Shown here: piece after piece, positions 29,640-38,494 of the stretch | How positions within the stretch are numbered: the first letter of the stretch is position 1 | Layout: each line of letters starts with the position of its first letter | Assembly (NCBI GenBank): GCA_965247565.1 | Contig: CBDFHF010000003.1 | Span: 682,001-746,000 of the forward strand | Reading direction: 5' to 3' | DNA: 64,000 nucleotides | DNA from: CBDFHF01 sp965247565 | Lineage (GTDB): Bacteria > Pseudomonadota > Gammaproteobacteria > Methylococcales > Methylomonadaceae | Made by a program: the position numbers and the translations under genes | The notes under the pieces: generated by a model | Database searches by the model: none | What the model was told of the DNA's origin: nothing | The model's input: only the letters and a program-made list of their open reading frames with translations

Positions 29640-30083
29640 CTATTGGACTTTTTCCACATCAAAAACAGTGCCACGGCTGGCGGTCACTTTAACTTTGGTA
29701 TGAATATCGCAATCTTCGCCGTGAACTTTCCAGATAGTATCGTCAACTTTTATTTTACCTTGGCCGTTAGTGATCGGTTCGTACAAACTAAAAACTCTGC
29801 CTACGTATTGAGCGCCACGTTTGTTTAATAAAGGTTGGTCGGTTTCGGTCGGATGCTTTTTGCCATAAATCCGCCAAGCAAGAATTGTCACAATCGACAG
29901 AACCGAGAATACCAATACTTGCATATTTAGGCTCGCTGATGGTGCAAACCAAACCATAGCCCCCGTAACAAATCCAGAGATTGCCATCCACAAAAAGAAA
30001 AAGCCAGGTGCCAGAATTTCTATCACTAAAAAGATCAGTGCCAATACCCACCAATACCAAAACACAAATGTTAACTCAGCCAT
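29640..30083 (-). CDS. NfeD family membrane protein
   Basis: A 147-residue protein with an N-terminal membrane region of two or three helices (FVFWYWWVLALIFLVIEILAPGFFFLWMAISGFVTGAMVW; NMQVLVFSVLSIVTILAWRIYG) and a C-terminal OB-fold (AQYVGRVFSLYEPITNGQGKIKVDDTIWKVHGE). This is the short NfeD (NfeD1b) type. NfeD and SPFH/stomatin proteins are commonly encoded together, as here, and act together in membrane microdomain upkeep. The gene begins three bases after the qmcA-like stop. Confidence 0.9.
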   Translation of the reverse strand: MAELTFVFWYWWVLALIFLVIEILAPGFFFLWMAISGFVTGAMVWFAPSASLNMQVLVFSVLSIVTILAWRIYGKKHPTETDQPLLNKRGAQYVGRVFSLYEPITNGQGKIKVDDTIWKVHGEDCDIHTKVKVTASRGTVFDVEKVQ

Positions 30084-30086
30084 ATC

Positions 30087-30998
30087 TTAACCTTTCTTTT
30101 GCAGCGCTTCTTTAGCCAACTCAGTAATACCACCCAGTGCGCCAATTACGCTTGAAGACTCTAGGGGCATGAATATCAACTTGCTGTTATCTGCTGCGGC
30201 GATATTCTGCAAGGAGTCAATATATTTTTGGGCAACGAAGTAATTGATTGCTTGAATATCGCCTTTACTGATAGCTTCTGAAACCATCAAGGTTGCTTTT
30301 GCTTCGGCCTGGGCTAAACGTTCTCTGGCGTCCGCATCGCGATAGGCGGCTTCTTTTCGGCCTTCTGCGTCTAAGATGGCGGCTTGTTGTGCGCCTTCTG
30401 CTCTTAATATTTCAGATTGCCTTAAGCCCTCGGCTTCAAGAATGGAGGCTCTCTTTAATCGCTCGGCTTTCATTTGCCGCCCCATCGCCTCCACCAGATC
30501 TTTGGGAGGAGCAATATCTTTGATTTCAATCCGGGTGGCTTTAATACCCCACGGCGTAGTGGCATCATCGACAACAGTTAATAGCCTTGCATTTATATCA
30601 TCCCGGCGAGAAAGTAATTCATCCAGATCCATTGACCCCATAACGGTTCGGATATTGGTCATCACCAGATTTAAAATCGCCCAATCTAACTTGCTGACTT
30701 CATAAGCAGCTTTCGCCGCGTCCATAACTTGATAAAAAACCACGCCATCAACGGTAACCATGGCATTATCTTTGGTGATGACTTCCTGGGATGGCACATC
30801 CATCACCTGTTCCATCATGATCATTTTTCTACCGATTCGATCAATAATCGGCATAATAATATTTAAGCCAGGAGTTAAAGTATTGGTATATCTGCCGAAG
30901 CGTTCAACAGTGTATTCCATACCTTGCGGCACAGACTTGACGCTCATAAACACCATTACCACCGCGAATACCAATAAACTTAAGAAAAACATACCCAT
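30087..30998 (-). CDS. qmcA: SPFH/band 7 (stomatin-like) protein
   Basis: A 303-residue stomatin homologue. One N-terminal transmembrane segment (FFLSLLVFAVVMVFMSV) is followed by the SPFH domain (VPQGMEYTVERFGRYTNTLTPGLNIIMPIIDRI; ATRIEIKDIAPPKDLVEAMGRQMKAERLKRA) and an alanine/glutamate-rich coiled coil (about 180-240). It resembles E. coli QmcA, whose gene is also paired with an NfeD-like partner. It should oligomerise into a membrane ring. The gene symbol is given by similarity only. Confidence 0.88.
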   Translation of the reverse strand: MGMFFLSLLVFAVVMVFMSVKSVPQGMEYTVERFGRYTNTLTPGLNIIMPIIDRIGRKMIMMEQVMDVPSQEVITKDNAMVTVDGVVFYQVMDAAKAAYEVSKLDWAILNLVMTNIRTVMGSMDLDELLSRRDDINARLLTVVDDATTPWGIKATRIEIKDIAPPKDLVEAMGRQMKAERLKRASILEAEGLRQSEILRAEGAQQAAILDAEGRKEAAYRDADARERLAQAEAKATLMVSEAISKGDIQAINYFVAQKYIDSLQNIAAADNSKLIFMPLESSSVIGALGGITELAKEALQKKG

Positions 30999-31205
30999 AC
31001 AACCTCCTAATTAGTAGTTAAATACCTCAAAATGCAGAGTTTGGAACCCCCATATGATTTACCCGGTTAACGACGACGCTGGCCAACGAGATAATCCGAT
31101 ATACAATGAACGCTATGACAAACTCAATGGTTACCATACTCTGGTAGCATGTTGTCAGCAACATAAAAACCATCATGTAAGTATTAGTTTAATAGGTAGA
31201 TATTA

Positions 31206-31484
31206 ATGATAAATGCAGCTTTTCACGTAGCAATATACAGTACGATTTTTTTTATCGTAGGGATGATAAAGCCCAAATGGCCTCTGTTTTTTCTAAAAAA
31301 ACCAGATAGATTTTTGATTATTGTCATCACAACTATCTTATTTATGGTCAGCGCTACGCTCTTTGGAGAAGGTAATAGACAAGCCCGACTTGAGCAGGAG
31401 GCGAAAGCGAAAGAAGAAGCTAAAAAACTTACTCCCGCACCGGCACCTTCAAGTGCGCCATTACCTGTCGATGGTGTTAAATAA
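31206..31484 (+). CDS. Small membrane protein, uncharacterised
   Basis: A 92-residue protein with two hydrophobic segments (about residues 5-22, VAIYSTIFFIVGMI, and 35-52, FLIIVITTILFMVSATLFG), a short charged helix (RQARLEQEAKAKEEAKK) and a proline/alanine tail. The layout, two membrane helices with a cytoplasmic or periplasmic charged tail, gives no family I can name. Confidence 0.6.
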   Translation: MINAAFHVAIYSTIFFIVGMIKPKWPLFFLKKPDRFLIIVITTILFMVSATLFGEGNRQARLEQEAKAKEEAKKLTPAPAPSSAPLPVDGVK

Positions 31485-31653
31485 AAACTGGCAACAATTC
31501 ATTGCGTCAAACAAGGATTTATCCGAGTTTAAGCTCCAATGGTCTCTTATGCCCTGTCAAGCTGGCTGGTGACAATTCCAGTACCGATCTTTTAGTTGAT
31601 AGCAAAAACTGGGCGGTTAACTGCCCTTTATTTAGCAAAAACCGGAAAGCGTT

Positions 31654-34347
31654 ATGAAATCTCAGGCCACAGACTGGCACAGCCTTTCCACCGAGAGGCT
31701 ATTGACTAATTTGCTTACCGATGTTGAACAAGGCTTAACTGAAAATGAAGCTCAACATCGCCTGGATATCTATGGCTTCAACCGGCTAACACCTAAAAAA
31801 GGCAAAAGTCCTATAGGGTTATTTTTATCCCAGTTTAATCAAGCACTAGTGTACATCTTAATGATCGCTGGCACGGTCACCGCCTTTTTACATGAGTGGG
31901 TGGACAGCGGAGTGATTTTAGGGGTTGTACTGATTAACGCTATTATTGGCTTCATTCAGGAGGCCAATGCTCTGAAAGCGATTGATGCGCTATCCAGCGC
32001 GCTCACAATCAACACCACCGTATTACGTGGTGGCGTGCGACGAGCTTTGTTAGCCAGCGACTTAGTGCCGGGTGATGTGGTGTTTTTGCAATCCGGTGAC
32101 AAAGTCCCCGCCGATTTGCGCTTGTTGCAGAGCCGCGAATTGCAGATTGACGAATCGGCGCTCACCGGTGAATCGGTGCCAGTAGAAAAATCTATCGCTA
32201 CGCTGGACAGTACCACTTTACTAGCTGATCGTTGCAATATGGCGTACTCATCTACTTTGGTGACTTACGGCACGGCGTTGGGCGTAGTAGTAGAAACTGG
32301 AGATCACACAGAGCTTGGCTTAATCAATCGTATGATCGCCAGCACCACCGACCTGGAAACGCCATTAACTCAAAAAATCAGTCAGTTCAGTCGGTTACTG
32401 CTCTGGGTTATCATTGGCTTTGCCTTGCTGACGTTTATAGTCGGTGTCTGGCACGGACAATCCGCGCTGGACATGTTTATGGCGTCCGTTGCGCTGGCAG
32501 TGGGCGCAATACCAGAGGGTTTGCCTGCTGCTCTGACTATCACGCTGGCTATTGGTGTATCGCGAATGGCAAAGCGTAATGCCATTATCCGCAAACTGCC
32601 TGCCGTGGAAACGCTAGGTGGTACTACTGTGATTTGCTCGGACAAAACAGGGACTCTGACCCAAAACCAGATGACCGTACAAGCAGTTTATGCCGGTGGC
32701 GAATACTTTAAAGTCAGTGGTAGCGGTTACACGCCAGAAGGCGAATTTTGCCAGCACAATAAACCCATTACTCTCGCTCATCACCCCACCTTGGTAGAAT
32801 GCCTAAAAGCGGGGCTGTTGTGTAACGATGCACGCTTGTTAGCAGAACCCGACAACTGGCGCATTGAAGGCGACCCCACCGAAGGCGCACTGCTGGTATC
32901 CGCACATAAAGCCGGCCTGCACCATGCCGTCGTTAGCACTAATCATCCCCGACTGGATGCCATCCCATTCGAATCGCAGCAGCAGTTTATGGCGACGTTA
33001 CACCACAATCTGACACAGGATGCCCTGCATGTCTACCTGAAAGGATCACTGGAAAGTCTACTAGCGCGTTGTGACAGCGCTTTTGACAGTCAAATGAATA
33101 GAATCCCCATTGACAATGCAGCGCTGCATCGACAACTGGAAGTCATGGCCTCGCAAGGCTTGCGGGTATTAGCCTTTGCTCGTAGCGATCACGAAGACAG
33201 CGTTGTGCAGCCAGATGAAGTTAGCGGCGGCCTAACTTTTTTGGGTCTACAAGCCATGATCGATCCGCCTCGGCCAGAAGCAACCGCTTCAATTGCCGCC
33301 TGTTATCGGGCGGGCATTCAAGTCAAAATGATTACCGGCGATCATCCCATCACCGCATTAGCGATTGCTCGCCAACTGGGAATGCGCAGAACCGAGCGCG
33401 TCATCGGCGGCGCTGAGATACAAGCCATCGACGAAGCAGATTATCCAACGTTAGTAGAACAATGTGATGTCTACGCGCGCATTGCCCCTGAACAAAAATT
33501 ACAGTTGGTACAAGCACTGCAAAGTAATGGACATGTGGTCGCCATGACCGGGGATGGCGTTAACGATGCGCCGGCGTTGCGGCAAGCCAATATCGGCGTG
33601 GCCATGGGTTTGGGTGGTACCGAAGTCGCCAAAGAAGCCGCTGCGATGGTGCTGACTGACGATCATTTTGCCACTATTCAAGCCGCAGTTGAGGAAGGCC
33701 GTGGCGTATTCGACAATCTGGTGAAATTTATCGTCTGGACGCTACCGACTAATCTCGGCGAAGGCTTGGTTATCACTGCTGCGGTATGTGCAAACGTCGC
33801 TCTGCCGATTACCCCAGTACAAATTCTTTGGATTAACATGACCACGGCAGTATTACTCGGGTTAATGCTAGCATTTGAGCCTAAAGAACCGGATTTAATG
33901 CAGCGTAAACCGCGCAACCCCAAACAACCGATTTTGACAGGTCACCTAGTGTTCCGCATCTGCTTGGTTGGCTTGTTATTGCTAGCGGGTGCGTTCGGGC
34001 TGTTCAAGTGGGAATTATCCCACAGTGAATCTCTTGCTGCGGCGCGTACTGTGGCGGTTAATGTGTTTGTGTTTGGGGAGTTATTTTACTTATTCAACTG
34101 TCGCTCTCTACGTTATTCAATATTTCATGTGGGCGTATTTTCGAACCTTTGGGTAATTTTTGGCGTACTCAGCATGGGTCTGTTGCAACTGCTGTTTACT
34201 TATTGGCATCCGATGCAATCGCTATTCGGCAGCGCCGCAATTGGCTACGATGAATGGTTATTAATCACCGTAGCTAGCTGGGTTATTTACGCCGTCGTTG
34301 GCTTGGAAAAATTACTGCTACGACAATTTAGCTCTATAGGTAAATGA
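31654..34347 (+). CDS. Cation-transporting P2-type ATPase
   Basis: An 897-residue P-type ATPase. The TGES dephosphorylation loop is at residues 171-174, the phosphorylated Asp of DKTGTLT is at residue 330, GDPTEGALL and KGSLESLL mark the nucleotide domain, and TGDGVNDAP begins at residue 632. TM4 has PEGLPAALTITLAIG as in Ca2+/Na+ pumps. TM6 reads LWINMTTAVLLGLMLAFEP, lacking the Asp that SERCA-type pumps use to bind Ca2+, so the ion may be Na+, K+ or Mg2+ rather than Ca2+. N- and C-terminal cation-ATPase domains are present. No regulator is adjacent. Confidence 0.92.
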   Translation: MKSQATDWHSLSTERLLTNLLTDVEQGLTENEAQHRLDIYGFNRLTPKKGKSPIGLFLSQFNQALVYILMIAGTVTAFLHEWVDSGVILGVVLINAIIGFIQEANALKAIDALSSALTINTTVLRGGVRRALLASDLVPGDVVFLQSGDKVPADLRLLQSRELQIDESALTGESVPVEKSIATLDSTTLLADRCNMAYSSTLVTYGTALGVVVETGDHTELGLINRMIASTTDLETPLTQKISQFSRLLLWVIIGFALLTFIVGVWHGQSALDMFMASVALAVGAIPEGLPAALTITLAIGVSRMAKRNAIIRKLPAVETLGGTTVICSDKTGTLTQNQMTVQAVYAGGEYFKVSGSGYTPEGEFCQHNKPITLAHHPTLVECLKAGLLCNDARLLAEPDNWRIEGDPTEGALLVSAHKAGLHHAVVSTNHPRLDAIPFESQQQFMATLHHNLTQDALHVYLKGSLESLLARCDSAFDSQMNRIPIDNAALHRQLEVMASQGLRVLAFARSDHEDSVVQPDEVSGGLTFLGLQAMIDPPRPEATASIAACYRAGIQVKMITGDHPITALAIARQLGMRRTERVIGGAEIQAIDEADYPTLVEQCDVYARIAPEQKLQLVQALQSNGHVVAMTGDGVNDAPALRQANIGVAMGLGGTEVAKEAAAMVLTDDHFATIQAAVEEGRGVFDNLVKFIVWTLPTNLGEGLVITAAVCANVALPITPVQILWINMTTAVLLGLMLAFEPKEPDLMQRKPRNPKQPILTGHLVFRICLVGLLLLAGAFGLFKWELSHSESLAAARTVAVNVFVFGELFYLFNCRSLRYSIFHVGVFSNLWVIFGVLSMGLLQLLFTYWHPMQSLFGSAAIGYDEWLLITVASWVIYAVVGLEKLLLRQFSSIGK

Positions 34348-34653
34348 TGTGCCATCGCTTTTCCAGACCCAAGGTTAAGCAGCATTTTGCTACAACTCGA
34401 AGTCAACGGGGGATACATATCCATAGAGCGTCCATAGCTGTCCCCTTTGTATCTTAACCCTGTCATGGTTAGCTACCCTGACACTGGCTTGTTTGTGCCC
34501 TTAAGGCAAAGACCTTGACCCAAAGTTAAGCATTCTCTCCCGCTTCTGGTCCCAACTCTGACGCTGGACGGTAGCCAATTGCTTAAGACCCTGTATGTAC
34601 AGGGCAAGTGGGCTCAGCTGGTTCATTTTATCGTCATTATTGCGAGTGAAGTT
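34348..34653. other. 5' noncoding region of IS110 element 1
   Basis: No gene. The stretch contains a strong hairpin CCCTGTA-TG-TACAGGG (about 34591-34606) followed by CAAGTGGG, and TTTGTGCCC (about 34492-34500). In the IS110 family the noncoding end upstream of the transposase encodes the bridge RNA that pairs with target and donor. This stretch is the candidate place for that RNA, but I cannot fold it fully here. Confidence 0.4.
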
Positions 34654-34698
34654 ATGTTTTTCATAAGCATAGATGTTTCTAAAGCTAAATTGGATTGT

Positions 34699-34714
34699 AC
34701 CCAAGGGCATAAAT
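34699..34714 (+). repeat. Micro-insertion copy 2 (16 bp) in IS110 gene 1
   Basis: ACCCAAGGGCATAAAT, between GGATTGT and AGTTTATTG. Removing it joins SKAKLDC to SLLLDVSSGKRKSK in frame. Confidence 0.72.
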
Positions 34715-34804
34715 AGTTTATTGCTCGATGTTTCCAGTGGTAAACGCAAATCCAAGTCGGTCGCCAATTCCAAATCCGGTATTATTGACCTGTTGGCTTG
34801 GTGT

Positions 34805-34821
34805 ACCCACAGAGCATAAAT
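34805..34821 (+). repeat. Micro-insertion copy 3 (17 bp) in IS110 gene 1
   Basis: ACCCACAGAGCATAAAT, preceded by TTGGTGT. Its last four bases are the AAAT target duplicated by the IS5-type element, so that element landed at the end of an existing micro-insertion. Removing both restores LLAWCTK*TAVVTG. Confidence 0.7.
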
Positions 34822-36587
34822 AGAGTTTGCTCAGTAAATCAGCCATGGAAATTTACAATCCGGCCGACTAAGTGGAACTGAGCGCGTAACGATAAAGCCA
34901 GTTGTTGCCAACCCTGGGTAATTGTCCTCATAAGGCCAGCAAGGCGGTATTTTCTAATGGCAAAAAAGATCCTTTCCAGGATCAGCAGGTTCATGACCAG
35001 GAAGATGCTGTTGATCCAGGCGAAGGCAGTGTTAGCCCGCTTGGCACGGATGTCGTTGAGCTGATAGCTGCGCTTGCCCTGGCCGAATTTGCCTTCGATG
35101 GGGATACGGCGCAGGTAATCCTGTCGGCGCTGTGCCTTGGCTTGTTTCAGCTGCGCTCGGTTGTCCTCGGTGTTTTGTTTCGGCCGCCCCAGCGGCTTGC
35201 CGGCAAAGTGGATGCCGCGTTGCTTGAGGTAGTCGCGGTTGCTGCGGGTGCCGTAGAGAGGATCTGCCAGCCCTTTTTCCGGGTAATGGCCGTAACGCGT
35301 CCGATAGGCGTCGACTTGAGTCACCAGGTCCTGGCCTTCGTGAAAGGCCTCCCAGCGCAACTGGTCGACGTGGGCCAGACCGTCGCCGGTCAGGCTGACG
35401 CTGAGTTTGGCGCCGAACTCGACCGCTTTGTTGAGCTTGCCGCGCACGATCGGGCGCACGTAGGGCTGACTGATGCTGACGATGCGGTGGTCGCATCGGC
35501 GGGTATGGCTTTGGTGCATGTGCCGTTGTTGTTGGTACAGGTGCTGAATCACCCAGTAGCGATACAGCAGCCAGCGCGGTAATGGCAGGGGCGAACCGTG
35601 CGGAATTGGTGCCAACAGCCGCTCAATGTGTCCGAGGTTACGGCGCAGATACTGCAATTGCTGTTTCAGGCCACGACGCAAGACTTTTGCGACCGGACGT
35701 TTTTGCTTGGCAACAGCAAGATAGGCCGAGCGGGCTTTCCGGCGATAGGTGCGCGGCTTGGGGTTAACGTTCAGATCCTTGCACAGGGCGTCGATGATCT
35801 TTTCACTGAATTCACGGGCTTCATTGAGCAAGCTAAGGTCAGTGGGGAAGCGAATGGCTTGTTCCACCACGGTGGCGTCTACGATCAATTGGCCTTGATG
35901 AGTCGGGGTATCGGTTGCTGTGGTGCTGGACTCGGGAGCCGCGGGCGGCGCAGTGGCCTCTGGTGAAGTGATTGACGAGCGAGCCTGACTGGAGTCCAGC
36001 ACAGACTCGACGCTGGCTTGGGATGCGGTGGACGTTGCGGGCGGTGCCGGTGGCTCGGGCGGTGACCGACTTCTGGCCCTCGTGGGCCGCGATAATGGCG
36101 CGGTGGAAGCCTTCAAACACGGCTTCGCCCATGCGCTTGCGGATTTCAACGAACAGGGACGCGGCAAATGGCTCGGTGGTTTGGTAACCCGGCAGTCCGA
36201 CAAAGAACTGCAGGTACGGGTTTTCCTGGATTTGCTGGACGGTTTCGACATCCGACAAACACAACTTGTGCTTGATGATCACAGCGCCAATGACCAACCG
36301 GGCCTCTTTCATCGGTCGACCGCGATCCGCCGCAAAACCTTGGTAGTAAAATTCCGCCAGCGCATCCCAGGGAATGCAGGCGCTTAATTTGACCCAGCGA
36401 TTGTGTTTATCCAGCGCCGTATCAAACGGCCAATCGAATTCGGCTATGGTCAGTTGTTTTGAGCTGGTAGTTCGAATCATAAGTGCACACTTTTTGGGGA
36501 TGATGGCTCAATTTTCGTGCACTATTATAACAAAAATATCCGTTTATCCATTATAAATCAATTAGATATGCTTAATGAGTGGACTCT
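34822..36587 (-). mobile_element. IS5-type element inside IS110 element 1 (1766 bp)
   Basis: The ends AGAGTTTGCTCAGTAAA (left) and, reading inward, AGAGTCCACTCATTAAG (right) are imperfect inverted repeats. AAAT flanks both sides (34818-34821 and 36588-36591), a 4-bp duplication. It splits the IS110 transposase. GC content is clearly higher than its surroundings. Confidence 0.82.
34839..36480 (-). pseudogene. IS5-type transposase with a frame break
   Basis: The N-terminal piece (36480 downwards) reads MIRTTSSKQLTIAEFDWPFD...CIPWDALAEFYYQGFAADRGRPMKEARLVIGAVIIKHKL...LQFFVGLPGYQ, a DUF772-type domain, to AAHEGQKS. The C-terminal piece, shifted by one base, continues through a Pro/Ala/Ser/Thr-rich linker to GQLIVDATVVEQAIRFPTDL, KGLADPLYGTRSNRDYLKQR and IPIEGKFGQGKRSYQLNDI, the DDE core. 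The switch lies near 36050-36085. It could be a mutation or programmed frameshifting; with only one copy I cannot decide. Confidence 0.8.
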
Positions 36588-37154
36588 AAATACCAAATAA
36601 ACTGCCGTCGTTACCGGCCTGCACGCCATCATGGAAGGCACTGGCACCTATTATGAACAGGCCGCCTTGGCTTTGTTTGATGCGGGTGTTACCGTTTCCA
36701 TAGTCAATCCAGCCCAGGTTAAGGACTTTGGTCGCCTGGGTATCCGCACCAAAACCGACAACATGGATAGTCTGATCTTGGCCAAATTCGGTGCCTTGCT
36801 CAACCCCAAACCTTGGCGGCCACCCGCCCCAGAAGCCCGTGAACTGCTAGCACTGTTGTCGCGGCGGGAAGCTATTGCCCAGAATTTGCAGCGGGATCGG
36901 AACCGACTTGAAAAAACTGAAGCCACCGAATTGCCGCCACCAGTCCAACAGTCCATCCTCGTTACGATTGCTTTTCTGGAGCAACAACTCGCTAAGTTGC
37001 AACACAACATCGACCAACATATCGATAACTATCCTCGGCTCAAGGAAGACCGTGACCTGCTCACAAGTATCCCGGCAGTTGGCAGCCAGGTCGGAAACCA
37101 TATGCTGGCGGTATTGCATAACCATCCGTTCCATTCTGCCGAGCAATTCGCGGC

Positions 37155-37171
37155 ACTTGTACCCATTGGGT
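37155..37171 (-). repeat. Micro-insertion copy 8 (17 bp) in IS110 gene 1
   Basis: Plus strand ACTTGTACCCATTGGGT; normalised ACCCAATGGGTACAAGT. Removing it restores GCG GCA TAT CTT GGC (AAYLGL) and the conserved GLVTVERQSGSSIKGRPR of IS110 transposases in one frame. Confidence 0.75.
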
Positions 37172-37240
37172 ATATCTTGGCTTGGTGACAGTGGAACGGC
37201 AATCAGGTTCGTCCATCAAAGGCCGCCCGAGGTTATCTTT

Positions 37241-37460
37241 TATGCCCTTGTATGATTTAAATGAGCAACTAAACCGATTTTTATTAGCCTAGGAAGGCTA
37301 ATAAAAAACCGGTGAGGTAGACCGATGTGCCCTTGGTTTATTTTTAAAGCCGTCCCGCAGCGATGGTCGCCTCACCACACATTTAACGATCTCGGACAGT
37401 TTCCTGGAACAGACCTTATGATTCCGCATCAACAAGAATGAGAATTTAAACGGTTTACGA
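37241..37460 (+). other. 5' noncoding region of IS110 element 2 (candidate bridge RNA)
   Basis: Contains a long hairpin, CCGATTTTTATTAGCC pairing with GGCTAATAAAAAACCGG (37272-37314), and GATGTGCCCTTGGTTTA (37324-37340), whose complement resembles the micro-insertion motif. IS110-family elements carry a structured bridge RNA in this position. The boundary with IS110 element 1 is approximate. Confidence 0.45.
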
Positions 37461-37706
37461 ATGATGACAAACAAAACACCCAAGTACACAATCATCGGTG
37501 TGGATGTGTCGAAACTAAAATTAGATATTGCCCTGGATGACAAACAGGTTATTACGGTTGAAAACCAGGTAGACGGTTTCAAGAGGTTCTTAAAACACAT
37601 AATGACTCCTTCACAGGTCGGCGAGGTCATGGAAGCCACCGGCGGCTATGAGCGTGCGTTCGCGCATTTTCTATTGGCGCAAGGTATTACAGTGAGCGTA
37701 GCCAAT

Positions 37707-37722
37707 ACCCAAGGGCACAAGT
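37707..37722 (+). repeat. Micro-insertion copy 4 (16 bp) in IS110 gene 2
   Basis: ACCCAAGGGCACAAGT between TAGCCAAT and GCCAAACGG. Removing it joins TVSVAN to AKRIRDYAKAIGRHAKND in frame. Confidence 0.75.
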
Positions 37723-37794
37723 GCCAAACGGATCAGGGACTATGCCAAAGCCATCGGCCGGCATGCCAAGAATGACAAAATCGATGCCCAAGTG

Positions 37795-37811
37795 ACTTGT
37801 GCCCCGTGGGT
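37795..37811 (-). repeat. Micro-insertion copy 5 (17 bp) in IS110 gene 2, reverse orientation
   Basis: Plus strand ACTTGTGCCCCGTGGGT; normalised ACCCACGGGGCACAAGT. Removing it joins DKIDAQV to IRQYGEMARPKPLALRS in frame. Confidence 0.75.
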
Positions 37812-38006
37812 ATTCGGCAATATGGCGAAATGGCAAGGCCAAAGCCTTTGGCGTTACGCAGTACTGAAGCCAACCAATTGGACGCGCTGATCAAACGCCG
37901 GGAACAACTAGTCAAGCAAAGGACGATGGAAAAACAGCATCTTGAAGCGGCTCATGAGGCTGAGTCCATCCGCTCTATCGAAAAATTTATTCGTGCCTTT
38001 GATAAT

Positions 38007-38024
38007 ACCCTATAGGGCACAAGA
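38007..38024 (+). repeat. Micro-insertion copy 6 (18 bp) in IS110 gene 2
   Basis: ACCCTATAGGGCACAAGA between GATAAT and GAAATCGGG. It does not shift the frame but brings an in-frame TAG. The exact length (15 or 18) is ambiguous without an intact homologue. Confidence 0.65.
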
Positions 38025-38494
38025 GAAATCGGGCGCATTGAAGACAAAATAAAGGCGTTAATTGCCAACGACAACACCTTGCAAAATCGCTTGGAGCAAT
38101 TGACCCAAGTCGAGGGCGTTGGTTTGATAACGGCATCGACGTTAATTGCCCAATTACCGGAACTGGGCTTATTGACTAACAAGCAAATATGCGCCCTGGT
38201 TGGGTTGGCGCCATTTTGCCGGGACAGTGGCGCTATGAAAGGACGGCGTACCATTAGTGGTGGCCGGGAATTGATAAGGACGACTCTTTACATGGCCACA
38301 TTGAACGCTATTCGCTTTAACCAACCTATCCGGGGATTCTATCTACGCTTGGTCGGCAACGGTAAGCTCAAGAAAGTGGCTTTGGTGGCTTGCATGCGGA
38401 AGCTCTTGGTTATGCTCAATGCAATGGTAAAACACAATAAAGCATGGAACCCGAATTACGCTAATTTAACTTGATTTTTAACACAGTTGCTATG

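Larger units (their letters stand above)
34654..37240 (+). pseudogene. IS110-family transposase 1, broken into pieces
   Basis: The frame starts at the ATG at 34654 (MFFISIDVSKAKLDC, the RuvC-like DEDD first Asp). It continues only after skipping a 16-bp insert (SLLLDVSSGKRKSKSVANSK), a 17-bp insert plus a whole IS5-type element (TAVVTGLHAIMEGTGTYYEQ), and a third insert of 17 bp (AAYLGLVTVERQSGSSIKGR). With these removed all pieces fall in one frame, with a single nonsense codon (TAA at 36598-36600). The C-terminal end is cut off near 37240 where IS110 element 2 begins. Confidence 0.85.
37461..38474 (+). pseudogene. IS110-family transposase 2, interrupted by three micro-insertions
   Basis: It starts MMTNKTPKYTIIGVDVSKLKLDIAL and ends KHNKAWNPNYANLT. 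The N-terminal DEDD domain has GVDVSKLKLD, EVMEATGGYERAFAHFL and GRHAKNDKIDAQV; the C-terminal transposase_20 domain has LTQVEGVGLITASTLIAQLPELG and GLAPFCRDSGAMKGRRTISGGR with the catalytic Ser region. Three inserts (16 + 17 + 18 bp) cut it at 37707, 37795 and 38007. Removing these 51 bases leaves 963 bases, a continuous 320-residue transposase of normal family length with no other lesion seen. Confidence 0.85.

Noticed and set aside
34902..35582. A 226-codon plus-strand frame opposite the IS5-type transposase
   Set aside because: Antisense to a GC-rich transposase gene; the product has no domain pattern and the codon bias is that of a shadow frame.
36847..37255. Several open frames on both strands within the IS110 pieces
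   Set aside because: They are shadows of the transposase frame; none has its own ribosome binding site or a recognisable domain.
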